Shown here: piece by piece, positions 10,601 to 20,525 of the stretch
Layout of the letters: each line of letters opens with the position of its first letter
Numbering within the stretch: the first letter of the stretch is position 1
Assembly (NCBI GenBank): GCA_902728285.1
Contig: CACVBU010000971.1
Coordinates: 1,009,614 to 1,073,613, forward strand
Source of the DNA: Clytia hemisphaerica
Taxonomy: Eukaryota; Cnidaria; Hydrozoa; Leptothecata; Clytiidae
Direction: 5' to 3'
DNA length: 64,000 bases
Notes under the pieces: generated by a model
Database searches by the model: none
Seen by the model: only the letters and a program-made list of their open reading frames with translations
What the model was told of the DNA's origin: nothing
Translations under genes and position numbers: made by a program

Positions 10601-13424
10601 ACAAGTTCAATGACAGGGTGTAGAGAATTTTTCAAACTTTCTGTATTCACTTTTACATTGTCAATGTTTTCTTCTCGGTGGAACACGACATTCACGTTCT
10701 TGATTTTTTGGATATCTGTTTCGTTGACTCCACAATAACGAAAGAAACCTAGAACCAATACGAATTAGTAAGTTATGAGTAGCGAGTTTATGTATTTTCA
10801 AGTTTTAGGACGGCAGGGTGACTGCTGGTGCTGCGATTTGGAATAACCCGCAGTTTTGACCTGCAAAATCGAAGACAGTAAAAGTGCTTATCAACCGTCC
10901 GTCCTCATTCAATCAGGATCTAGACAAATTAGAAGCTAACCATCTCCGTCATTGAAAAACACAGACACGTAACCTTTCTTGTATTTTATGAGCTACAAAC
11001 TTTGTTGTGAACAGGACTTTGCTAATTTTACCATCTCCGCCATTAAAAAACACAGACACGTAACCTTTCTTGTATTTTATGAGCTACAAACTTTGTTGTG
11101 AACAGGACTTTACTAATTTTTGATCAGCAAATCAAGGTTAAAACATTGAGGCACAGGGTTCAGTGTTTGAAGAACTTTGTTCATTTCTCTTGATCGAAAA
11201 AAGATGAGGGTTATACCCCCACAAAACTCGGTTTCCATCGCTAAGGGATGCTTATATAATAATTAAGGGATAAATAGTATTAATTATCTTTAACCTTAAA
11301 TGCCAACCTGGGTTGCTCAAAAAAATTACTGCATAATGACAATAATTATACAAAATTTAAAATTACCTTCACTCTGTGATGTCATATTTTTGGAAACCTC
11401 GACTTGATTCTCTTCAGTATCAAATAGATTCACTTTGTATTGAAAATTTTGATTGCATTTTCCAACATCGTAAACATTATAGGTGACATTCAGACAATCC
11501 CTTTGATGTCTTGCTACCACCTCTTGAACCTCTGGTAACGCTAAGAAAATCATGGATATAGAGAGGTATAAATACAGTACTATGTTTCAACTTTGGAAAG
11601 GAATTGGTCCTCTAGAACCCACAGCATAAAAGGCTTTTTACCAGCATAGTGAGTTTTTAACATTGCTATTTTTCGAGGGCAGAAGACTGAAAAAAGCTGA
11701 CAAAATGTTCTTGGTTTCTGAATATTATATTTTAACAGAAAAACCAAATCGTTTGTTTAAGTATGACACGGCGAGATTTTTATGTACATTGGCAGCGATA
11801 CGAGCTTGTGAGAGTTATATATACGAGCTTGTGAGAGTTTTAGATACGAGCTTCGGGGAGAGTTATAGATACAGATATGTATCGAAAAACCTAAGTACCT
11901 TCTAACTTCAATGTTCTGGTCAAAACCATCTCTGCACCATTCCCGTTTGCAGTTACTACAACATCCGATCCACAATCCTCCGCTTTCAAATCGGTTAAAT
12001 CAAATGTGTATCGATATCGATGTTTCTCGCTTGAATCTTCGATTATATCTCGAATTACGATTTCTTGATCACCTTGTTTTATCGTGACATCAGGTCGAGG
12101 GTTGCCACAAATATACGTATGGTATCGATTCAATCGAGTGATGTTGTACGGTAGAATATTTGATTCGATTCGATTGCAATGTCGAGGTGGTCCTATTGAA
12201 AATGTGCTTTTCTTGTTGACCTTTATAAACCCTGTACCAAGCTCTATCCGCCATCTTTGATCGGAGTTTTTTTGAAAGTGTTACCCGCATATAAGCCATT
12301 GCAGTTTTAAAACATTGCCTAACGACAAACGTTACTACATCACTTATGTGCAAGCGAAGTAGATCTAGCGCTCTCGATGCGGATAAAACTTTCAAAAGAA
12401 CTCCGATCGAAATATTTTGCTTGGCCGAGAAACTGCATTCAAAGTCTATATAAAGCGTAGTGACTTTTCTAGATAAAACAGTATACCCCTATTGAGGAGA
12501 TCCAACTTTTGGGACATTTAAATTATCCAACTGAAAAAACTGTAACCCTATGGAATACCACGCACTTTTAGATCAAATTCTGGTAATTCTGTTAATGTTG
12601 TTAATAACCACCCGTTTGCTTTTAAGTAAAATAAAGTACATCTTCAACAAAGTATGCACGTTTTTTTGGAATTTGAATTTAATGACTTTGGAATGTCCAA
12701 TGTTAGCAGGGGTGTACCAAAAAGAGGAACTCAAAAAATATGTTAGGTAAGGTTTGTACCAGCTGTCCAGTTTTAAACTCGAGGTGTAGTTTTCCCTTAG
12801 CAGTGCATACTTCTACCATTTTGATCAATTTGAAATACAATGGAGTCTCCATAACTCGAACGCAAACAGGTGTAACACAAGTTTATTCGAGCTAAGGAAA
12901 TTTCAGGTTTGAGTTATAAAGTAAGGATTATAAAGCATTGTTAACTGAATGGACGAGAAAACTTATACAAGTTAAGGAGACATTCGAGTTATAGAGGTTG
13001 AGCTGAAGAGACTAGAGTAGAATAAACCTACCTTGAGTAATCAAATCCACGATTGCTTTATCAACAAAATATTTCGATTCTACATCTGTTCCATTTATTT
13101 CCTCGAACAACGCATGTGCAGTAAATCTTGCCTCATCACTTATTCTCAAATCTTGTATTTTCAAAACGTACTGATTTCCCGATCGGGATACAGTTAACCG
13201 GTTCTCAAAGCGTGATACATTTCGGGCGACAAATGATGTTGGTGTGCCGTAAGCTATTTCTTGATTTTTCTCATCCCTGATAACGAGTGATCGGAGATGG
13301 CGAGCGGTCGATGTTGTATTGCGCGCTTCGAAGGTGAATGGGATTGATACTTGGTTGTCTTGTGGGTTCCCAGTTAACACTTTCTTCACTTCTTTTGGTG
13401 CAGACAGAAACGGCTCAGCAAAAA
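4695..13424 (-). CDS. Modular immunoglobulin-like / fibronectin-III protein, 3' part (8 exons)
   Basis: Exons in transcript order: 13032-13424 (Ig-like A), 11899-12192 (Ig-like B), 11367-11540 and 10581-10748 (one FN3 split by an intron), 9552-9941 (A), 8860-9168 (B), 7746-8078 (FN3, unsplit) and 4695-5098 (A, then stop). All internal junctions are phase 1, so each exon is a symmetric module and the order reads A-B-FN3, A-B-FN3, A. The B domains share a CGNPxP motif and an AxDCG motif. The A domains have an Ig-like DxA/DxT F-strand region but lack the usual Cys pair. N-glycosylation sites are frequent. No transmembrane helix follows the last domain, so the visible product looks secreted. The first exon begins in phase 1, so a signal-peptide exon must lie further upstream; I did not find it, and the LTR element at 14464-20921 may lie in that intron. 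Exact family unknown; extracellular adhesion or recognition is inferred. Confidence 0.8.
5185..5894. mobile_element. Non-autonomous element with TTAA target duplications
   Basis: The ends are inverted copies of GGGCTCTGACCATAGT, each bordered by TTAA (5181-5184 and 5895-5898). TTAA duplication is the mark of piggyBac-type transposition. The 710-bp interior holds only an acidic 66-residue minus-strand frame with no recognisable domain. It lies in the last intron of the Ig/FN3 gene. Confidence 0.8.
6045..6748. mobile_element. Inverted-repeat element (CATAGTATAAGAAAGC ends)
   Basis: The left end CATAGTATAAGAAAGCCGTG and the right end, its reverse complement with small changes, extend inward over about 80 bases. 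The interior is non-coding. A related copy lies at about 24837-25308 and fragments occur at about 1757. It is in the last intron of the Ig/FN3 gene. Confidence 0.7.
6750..7745. other. Intron sequence of the Ig/FN3 gene
   Basis: No exon seen. A stretch at about 7535-7590 (GTTGCGTTGCATAAAAGATG, then TCACGGATCCTAAG) recurs with few changes at about 51828-51862 in a MED14 intron, so a dispersed repeat is present. Confidence 0.4.
9972..10310. mobile_element. MITE with C/G-rich ends and internal GCACTGTAAGGGT repeats
   Basis: The ends are inverted: CCCAGGGGGGGCAGCTGG...ACGGGTATGTGCGG on the left and its counterpart CCGCACATACCGTCAG...CCCCCCCCCGGG on the right. The interior repeats the 13-mer GCACTGTAAGGGT four times or more. 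Full or broken relatives lie at 14314-14463 plus 20926-21202 and at 38151-38452. This copy starts about 30 bp from the acceptor of an Ig exon. Confidence 0.85.
10939..11118. repeat. Tandem duplication of a 90-bp unit
   Basis: Two direct copies starting at about 10939 and 11029, nearly identical, in the intron that splits the first FN3 domain. A frame in the copies resembles part of a domain strand, but its phase does not fit the flanking exons. Confidence 0.8.
12837..12995. repeat. Degenerate inverted-repeat element
   Basis: Left TGGAGTCTCCATAACTCGAA and right TTCGAGTTATAGAGGTTGAG are inverted relatives. The pattern matches the family at 3845-3986. Intron of the Ig/FN3 gene. Confidence 0.5.
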
Positions 13425-13507
13425 CTATGGGTTTAGAAATGATGTTGGAATAAAATGATACGTTACATTACATACATAATTTTCCCCCGATACATGGGAA
13501 TACTTAA

Positions 13508-13745
13508 GTACACCCCTGTATCACAAACCCTCTGGAACTCCCAATACAATGGAAAATCTGGCTAAAATTTCATCCCGGTGGAGAAAATACCTCACAATTT
13601 GATTTCACCCCGATTCGAAATTCAAATATAAAAAATAGCATCCTAAAGCCATTTAAGCTTGGAACAATAGAATTTCTACCCACTTTGAGATTTCTATAGA
13701 CATTTTTTTCTCCACCATGGCTTTGAGACAGGGATGTAAAAGTTG
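13508..13745. repeat. Dispersed repeat (copy 1)
   Basis: Shares with 22545-22836 the layout of an end beginning ACACCCCTGTRTCACARACC, an interior of GTGGARAAAATA-type phrases and a right end GAGACAGGGRTGTA that is roughly inverted to the left. The 70-residue minus-strand frame here is part of the repeat. Confidence 0.6.
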
Positions 13746-14459
13746 AAGGATCAAGAAGCGAATAGGGTTTGAAATTTCTCATTTTTAATTGGTTGGAAAT
13801 TGATCACGAAAAAAGTGAGTGGCTCTCCAATGAAGTGAATATTATACCATGTATGGGATTCACCAGTCTGGGAAAATCATATTGAAGTTCGAAAAATAGC
13901 CCTACGTGCAACTCGTTTTTTTTACAAAAAGTGACCCTGAGTGAATGAGACTGAAATTCCAAAATTTTCTCAAAGTTTTCCATATTTTTTCCAAATTCCC
14001 TACGAGGGACTGATTTTTCTATAGTGTTTTTGCGACCTGGGACTCATTGAGATGAAAAAGGTACCTTGACCTGCGGCACATCCCCGTACCCTTTTTTACC
14101 CAAGTACCCTCCTCCCAGGGATTTCACCATTTTGCGAGTATTTTTGTATCCATTTTCCTTAAGAAAGTAGGGTTTGCAAAGCCTTAAATTGTTCTTATAA
14201 ATTATTTTGGTAATCGAAGCCTTATGTTCTTATATAGTTTGTTCTTATAAGAAACTTTTGTTTTTATACCGGTGTAAGAAAATTTTACAAGAACAATACG
14301 AATGAGACTTGATCCCGGGGAGGGGGCACTCATATGATCTGGCCTACGTCATGTGCCGCGCTTAAGGGTGGGGTTTTTCAACATCCCAAAATGCACTGTA
14401 AGGGTGTGTTTCTGTGAGATTACACTGCAAGGGTCGAATTTTAAAACAAATCCAAAATA

Positions 14460-14463
14460 AGTG
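14460..14463. other. Target-site duplication, left copy
   Basis: AGTG directly before the 5' LTR; the same four bases follow the 3' LTR at 20922-20925. Confidence 0.85.
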
Positions 14464-14857
14464 TGTACTAAAGTGTTCCTTCGGCTATACCTTTACTGAT
14501 CGTATCTAGCGCCCTTCTAACGCCCAACTACGCCTTCCACGCTCCACTGGGCAGCAACTTAGCAATTGCTGTCCAGCCCTCCTAAACTTTAGTGTTGTTT
14601 CGGCAGCGATCGGCGGCGGACCTGCTCAGGACATAGGTTTGTAAGTATCCTTTTCTTATTTATAGCACGATTGTAGAGCGTTGTCATTATTAAATATTAG
14701 TTTATTGTAACTGCATAGTCTCCCGTTCCTGTCTGCAAATAGGATTAGGTTCTACTCCCCTAGGTTCCTCTAGCCCGCCCCTTTCGTAGTCTAGACTCAC
14801 TCACCCACTGCGTCTTATTCGTCTGCTAGGCAAGCACTCGGATAAGCCTCCAGTACA
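14464..14857 (+). repeat. 5' LTR
   Basis: 394 bp, TG...CA ends. It holds a good splice donor (GTTTGTAAGTAT, about 14640) and ATTAAA (about 14691) as a possible poly(A) signal; both are also in the 3' copy. Confidence 0.95.
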
Positions 14858-14858
14858 T

Positions 14859-14876
14859 TGGCGCCCAACGAAATTA
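14859..14876 (+). other. Primer binding site (tRNA-Lys type)
   Basis: TGGCGCCCAACG begins two bases after the LTR. These 12 bases equal the start of the lysine-tRNA (Lys1,2) primer sites of many retroviruses; beyond them the match stops (AAATTA). Confidence 0.8.
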
Positions 14877-16071
14877 AACAGTGTCTTTCTTTTGTTTCTT
14901 AAAGCCTTACTGGCTAATGATTATTTTCTTTTCACCCGAAGCTAAAGAATTAAGAAATCACTCCCGAGTCTAGGGAAAGGGTTCTATAGGATTTCTTCCT
15001 TTCTTGGGGTGGGGTTCCAGATACTCTGTAGAATTCCATCGCATGGACCTGTAAGGAAGGTTATCTTTTACTGCATACCCCTAATCAAAAGCGGTTTTAA
15101 GCTATACCAAGCAAACAAATAAGGTCCGGGATTCTAAACCATCGGGTGGGCGATAGGACGCATCCCCAGTTTGATAACGGAATCCACAAGACCAGGGTGC
15201 ACTGTCCTCTATAAGGTGCGAACGCTGTTAAGCAAGATGTAGGAGTGTGTGTGATGAGAGGAGTGTTGAGAGTTGACGTAGAAAGTTAGAAATATCAGAG
15301 TGACGCTGTAGTCGTGTAACGACTGTCTCTCTTCTCGCGTTTTTGTTTCGAGCTTGGACCGCCTCGAATCTTTTTCTTGAATGGGAACAAATTAGTGAAA
15401 GGTCGGTCCACACATCTTAGATGAGAATTGGCTAGTGTCCCAGCGCGCGGTGAGCCGCCAGTGGTTTTTTTTCATTTACCTTTGTGTTCGATGGAGATAT
15501 TATTGGAAATTGATGTATTGAGACATCTTTCAGAGTTTACGGTTTTATTGAGATATAATTTGAGGATATTGAGATCCTGTAGTAACTGATGTATTGAGAC
15601 ATCTAGAGTAAATGATTTCACGGAGATGTGATTTGAGAATATTGAGATTTTCATTCCACTATAGGGCCCTATAGGGAGTGGACAATGTACTTCGGGACCC
15701 AAGCGTCCAGGTTTTAAACTCGAAGTATGGGCCAAAAGTTTCAGATATTTTTTTTCTCTTTTTTAGTTTTTTTCAATTTTTTTTGTTTTTTTTGAACTTT
15801 TGGTCGCGAAAATAGAAAATGAGAATTTTTTTTCAGTTAATGCAGCAAGTGTGTAGAGATTGTTTGATAAACGAAAATTGAAGCCGCTAGACTACAGGTG
15901 TTTGTAAACGAACAGAACCAAACACCTGTTTAAACAAAAACGAACGATGTTTGTATATTAGATCAGAGTTTAATTCTAGATAGACGCTGCTGATCTAATC
16001 GCGTGGGTTGCGAGATTCGATAGGAATTCGCTCATGCAGTGGCAAATTTGATTTTAGATTTTGAAAGAAAG
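14877..16071 (+). other. Leader of the LTR element
   Basis: About 1.2 kb with no credible frame, standing where gag-pol would be. It contains two imperfect direct repeats built on TGATGTATTGAGACATCT (about 15512 and 15589) and a hairpin (15894-15904 paired with 15919-15929, ACAGGTGTTTG and its complement). A splice acceptor-like ATTTTAG ends at 16057, just before the envelope ATG. Confidence 0.6.
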
Positions 16072-17349
16072 ATGTCAAAGAAAAAAAAGGGTGAATCTAG
16101 GAGCCTCAAGATTTTAGTTTTAGCTTCTGCAGGGAACATTCCTACTCTTAGTTGGACATGGGGATTATGGTTTTTACTAGCATTCTTAGTGATAGGAGTA
16201 GCCCCTTTGGGTCCTAGAGAAATTGGAGACCTATACGACTGTTCTACGATAAGACAATCGAAAGTTTTCAAAATTAATCGGGTGGCCGGATGCGGAAAGC
16301 AAGTTCAAAAACAATTAAAAGAGAGGGCGGAGATATACGTCCGGGTGAAGAAATATTTCATTAAGAAAACCCCTTTCCCCATCTACCATTGCGAACACGT
16401 ACAAGTAACCTTGACTTGTAAGAAATATTTTTTTGGGTCAGACGCAAAAAGAACATCGCAGACAGCCGTCAAAGTTACCCCAAAACAGTGTGAAGAGGCC
16501 TATAGAAATAGAATAGCATTGGGAAATCATCTGTATAAGGTTAACCCCTCACTTTTTACTAGTCATACGGACGACCATTTCGTGTGTAAGTGGTTAGAAA
16601 CGAAGTATCTATCCTTTAATCACTTCACTTTAAGAGTTACTCAAGCGTATTTGGAGGGTAAGCAAGATAATATCCATCAGTCATTAACGCACTCCCATTG
16701 TCCATACAAACAAATGTATTGTCACCCAGAGGAAAAGCCTAAGTCCGTGGTCGTTTGGAACAACGTAACCCACGATAGAGACGCGTTTCACCGCCTAGGG
16801 AGATATAGAGCATACAAAATAGGTGATTATATTCTCATTCCGTCACTTAAAGTAGGGGGCGCTATACAGAGAGAAGAAGCAGGTAAATACTTCCAACTAG
16901 ACAATGGTCTGATACTGGAAATGGCAGCTAGAAAGACAGAGAGTAAAGGGCGGAAAAGCCGAAGCATGCTTTATCGATACACTGACGTAGATATTGAGGA
17001 CTTAGGTGGGGGAAAATTTAAGTGTAGGTCCAGAAAAGAACACGGGCGTGTAATTCAGTGTCCAAAGACAGTAATTTTTGAAATGAGTGGTGAGAAACAG
17101 CAACGGGAAGCCTTTGAAAAGATTGCGGAAGAATTTGCCCGAAAAAGTAAAAAGGACCAACAACTACTACTGGAAGGTCACCTCGCCGTGACTGTCGACA
17201 CAATGTTTAGTCACTTTAGAGCAGTCTGGCATCAGGTTTGCCGAATAAATAAAAACATAAAAAGGTTTCGAAATTGGGCATTGAAAAACTTTCCGTCAAC
17301 GTCACAAAGCTTATGTCGGACGAACACGGCGAGGTACTCAAAAGTATAG
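16072..17349 (+). pseudogene. Envelope-like glycoprotein, N-terminal part
   Basis: A 425-residue frame from ATG 16072; the open frame begins slightly earlier but without ATG. A lysine-rich start is followed by a hydrophobic segment (about residues 35-50) that reads as a signal peptide or anchor. Then comes an ectodomain with about a dozen cysteines and an N-glycosylation site, and a C-terminal basic, helical stretch. I infer an envelope because of this layout, its position before the 3' LTR, and the matching membrane-anchored part in the next piece. I do not recognise the family with confidence; cysteine spacing vaguely recalls glycoproteins of negative-strand RNA viruses taken up by invertebrate retroelements. 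The frame shifts near 17280 and again near 17375, so no full-length product is encoded as it stands. Confidence 0.65.
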
Positions 17350-17379
17350 GCGACGCAGTGGTAAGTTCAAAGTAAGACC

Positions 17380-18418
17380 GTGCCTGATTATAAAGTCCAT
17401 TGGGGTAGGAAACTAAATGGGAAGTGTTATCAGCACTTCCCAGTGACCACTAAAAGAAACATGACTCTCTTTCTAAGGGTAGAAGATAGGAACCTGCTAG
17501 CGCGATCTAGGTCCATTAATTGTACTAAGCGAAAAAAAACATACCGTGCTCATAACAAAAGATAATAAGGCGTACCATATTGACAAACGCGGCCGTATTG
17601 ACCTCTTAGGTAGCAATATACGAGACAGGGTTCTCTTCCCACACTTGGTACGACCTCCTAGGGGGTTCAATACAAAAATATTCCTTAAAAATCCTGTCAT
17701 CATGGACCAACCAAGTTTGCTACAAATGGTAGCCGAATCAGAACGCACGTTAGAAGAGCTAATTAAGATACAGGGTAGCCCGAGTGGGTCAGGATCTATT
17801 GTCGAGGGTATTGGCATGGGATTAGCTTCAGTCTTGGAAGCTGCAGGGTCAACAGGGGATAAGGTTATTTCAAGTTTAGGCCGCGCTATCAAGGATACCA
17901 TTAGTGGCGTCGCGGGTGGTGGTGAAAAAATTATTACAGCCATTGGGGAACCCGGGGGTAAACTCATAACGTCGACAGGTACAGCGGTTAAAGATAGTCT
18001 AACGGGAGTCTCTTTTGTATTCAAAGAAATATTTGGTGGAATACCCGGAATGATTATTTGGGTTATACTGCTTCCGCTAGGGGTGTACGTCGTTTACCTT
18101 AGAATAACGGGACAGATCGGTGGCTGTAGAACATGTAGGAACTGTCTGGGTACGGCTGGCTCGGAAACCTCATTACAAAGTAACGAACCCCCTGCCCGAG
18201 AAACAGAAGTATACGATGTACCACGTACATTAGAAGAGCGCATGGCACGGCCCTTCCCAGAGTATGCCTCGGTCACCCTTAGACCTGTACCCGAGCCGCC
18301 GGCACCCAGGCAGAGCGAAGTAGAGCGAGTAAGGCGACGAAGACAGTTAAATCGCCAACGGCTTAATAAAGCCATAAATCTATTGGATGAAAGGACATTT
18401 TACGCAGAAACACAGTAA
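17380..18418 (+). pseudogene. Envelope-like glycoprotein, C-terminal part with membrane anchor
   Basis: The coding trace continues in one frame (17380-17565) and then, after a run of eight A at about 17532, in another (17546-18418). The second piece has a Gly/Ser/Thr-rich region with an approximately 18-residue periodic GxKxI(T/S)SxG-like pattern (17800-18010), then a strong membrane helix (about 18040-18100). A cytoplasmic tail of about 100 residues follows, with a Cys cluster, a tyrosine motif (EVYDVP) and an Arg-rich end. Ectodomain, helix and long tail are the usual order of a retroviral transmembrane subunit. At least three frame breaks separate it from the signal peptide, so I call it a broken copy; sequencing errors are an alternative. 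Confidence 0.65.
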
Positions 18419-18499
18419 TGTGTACGTTTTTTATTTTATATTCTATGTTTTTTTTGTTTTTGTTTTGTTTATTGTGGTTTGTTTAATGGTTAAACAGCT

Positions 18500-18507
18500 T
18501 ATAAATA
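18500..18507 (+). promoter_or_regulatory. Possible internal TATA box of the LTR element
   Basis: TATAAATA lies 80 bp after the envelope stop and about 300 bp before the accessory ATG. An internal promoter for accessory genes is known in foamy viruses. Here it is only a motif match. Confidence 0.35.
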
Positions 18508-18801
18508 CGAACGAGTTGAAGCAGTTTAACTGGTGTGTATATAGATGCGAATAGGTTGAAACGGGTTAACGGATGAGCATTGTTGATTTTGTCTAGTGAC
18601 TACTGACGAACAGTACACGGTCCAGTAGTTAAACGGTGTTTGACACCTGCGGTTCATGAAAAAATTAATTTTAATCCGTTTGTAATAATCGCATAGTTGA
18701 CTTCTTTTCTTACAGTTTCCTCAATACGCTTTCAGAAAAGAAGAAAAGAAGTTCTAGGTAAGTATATATATATATTTTTTTTCATTTGCTTTCGAGAGAT
18801 A

Positions 18802-19341
18802 ATGGTGTTTTTCCGTCCGCACCCAATTTTCGGTGGTGTCCGCCGACAAAACCCAGTGGGGGTGCACCTACTGGGAAACCACACGTTCCAGGGTTTTAGC
18901 TCCCCAATGAATTTTTTCCGTTTAATGTCGCTTCTTGTGATGCAGGCACCAGACGACATTACCGAGTCTGAGGAGGACCATACGGCGAACATCATCGGAT
19001 CCTTGACTTGGGAAGCAAACTTCCTAGAGTCAAGGATCATGATGTACGAAGAACTCCTCCTTCCCCTACTTGCCCAGATGTGCGACTCCACCGAGTTTGA
19101 TGTGCGGCAAGTATTGTTCAGGATCTGGACGGATCGTCTTGACATGGCGGTAGTCACCGCCCGGGTCCTGACCGATAGGTTAAACACCAGGTTGTTCAGT
19201 GAGGTCCGTCTGCGAAGGCGGCAGAGTGCTTCGGATGCCCTTAGTTTGGATGGAAGGTTAGTGCGTCGTATCCGTAGATATTTGGAACGTGGGATCCCTC
19301 ACGGGAGAAGACGTCCCAATCCGATGGATACGGTCGACTAA
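18802..19341 (+). CDS. Accessory protein of the LTR element (unknown family)
   Basis: A 179-residue frame from ATG 18802. An upstream short exon seems to join it: acceptor TTCTTACAG (about 18714), donor TAG/GTAAGTATAT (about 18757) and acceptor CTTTCGAG just before the ATG. The protein has a hydrophobic-aromatic start, an acidic ESEEDH stretch near residue 53, a helical middle, and an Arg-rich tail (RLRRRQ, RRIRRYLERG) that could bind nucleic acid or act as a nuclear signal. GC content and codon use differ from the AT-rich host genes around it. I do not recognise it; it is not gag, pol or a known accessory protein to my eye. Confidence 0.6.
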   Translation: MVFFRPHPIFGGVRRQNPVGVHLLGNHTFQGFSSPMNFFRLMSLLVMQAPDDITESEEDHTANIIGSLTWEANFLESRIMMYEELLLPLLAQMCDSTEFDVRQVLFRIWTDRLDMAVVTARVLTDRLNTRLFSEVRLRRRQSASDALSLDGRLVRRIRRYLERGIPHGRRRPNPMDTVD

Positions 19342-19963
19342 GGGGTCCAGGCACTCTACCTGAAATTAAACATATGCTTTCAAGTTTTTCAAGAGATTTT
19401 TAAATTTGACCTTTTCTCAGTATCTTTCAGGAATTTTTTTATGAAAAAAGAAGCAATGACGTACAAGGTAAATTACGCAAACTCCGTAAGTATTCTAAAA
19501 GTACCGCAGGCATCGTTCCGCCTTGCCTGTCTTGCCTGTATTTTTTTATCCCTAAAATCACAATCAATCTTCAGTTTTTTTTAGAAACAGATTCCACTGT
19601 AACAAAGGTCAACTTGCTTTCTTTCTTAAAATTTTTTCTTGTTAAACTTTCATCTGAATGAGGTCTGAAATTCGAGTTCTCTTCTTATCGGGTCGAAATT
19701 TAAAGGTGTAGAAAGTTCTATAAAAAATCGTTTCATTTTTAAAGGAGAGAGAGAAAAAGAAGGAAACGAGAAATTCGAAGTTGGGACTGCACTTCGTATT
19801 AAATTTTTATTTTATATTCTATGTTGAATTAACGATTTTTTTTATATATATTTATAGTATTTGCATAGGGATTGAAGAAGACAACACGAGAAACGCCACA
19901 AACCAATCCTTAGTCTCCCTGAAACCAACCCTAAAACCCCTAAAACCAGAACCCAAAAGACCT

Positions 19964-20254
19964 ATGCCCCTCCCTGCGGTAGCTACTCATCTTCACCCAT
20001 CCAACCAACACTTCTACAAACAACTGACTACCCAAAATGGCAACCAACACCACCAACGCCAAGGGAAACCTGAATCTGCTGACCCACTAAATATGACCAC
20101 CAAAGGAGAAACAAAGAGACTGGTGGCTGAGAAGACACACCAAACAACCTCAAAACAAACAAATGAACTTTTAACGCCTGCTAAACCACCACCACAGGCA
20201 GCTGGGGATGACACCACTACCAGTCATCCACTATCATCAAGCCACCAGTATTAG
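19964..20254 (+). CDS. Pro/Thr/Gln-rich frame of the LTR element
   Basis: 96 residues from ATG 19964; a splice acceptor-like TTGCATAG at about 19869 could extend it upstream in frame. Composition is Pro, Thr, Gln, His and Lys rich with no hydrophobic core, so it is probably disordered. It may be a second accessory exon or chance coding in a C/A-rich leader of the 3' LTR. Function unknown. Confidence 0.35.
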   Translation: MPLPAVATHLHPSNQHFYKQLTTQNGNQHHQRQGKPESADPLNMTTKGETKRLVAEKTHQTTSKQTNELLTPAKPPPQAAGDDTTTSHPLSSSHQY

Positions 20255-20514
20255 TGGAACCTGCTATTTCCGCTACCACCATAATCACCCCAGAAAGTAT
20301 CCCAAGGTCAGCAGAAGATGATCCATCCACCAACAGCTGAGAAGCACAAGACCTGTCCTGAAGAGTGGCTACCCCCCGACCAATCTCCGATCCCCCCAAG
20401 CAAAGATGGAAGAAGTGTCAAGTTTAGGAAATTTTTATTATTTTTATTATTTTATTAGTCAGCCCTGAGCAGGGAACGCCTCCAAAGAAAACGCGACCCC
20501 ACGTAGCCATTTAA

Positions 20515-20525
20515 GGTCGGAGGAA
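20515..20525 (+). other. Polypurine tract
   Basis: Purine-rich GGTCGGAGGAA directly before the 3' LTR, where plus-strand priming would occur. It is short and interrupted. Confidence 0.6.

Noticed and set aside
10939..11118. Tandem 90-bp copies as duplicated FN3 exons
   Set aside because: A frame resembles a domain strand and one copy has a GT donor, but the phase conflicts with neighbouring phase-1 exons and reading it gives a stop.
14877..16071. Remnant gag or pol in the leader of the LTR element
   Set aside because: Frames are short and hold none of the expected motifs (CCHC, DTG, YxDD, HHCC) on either strand.
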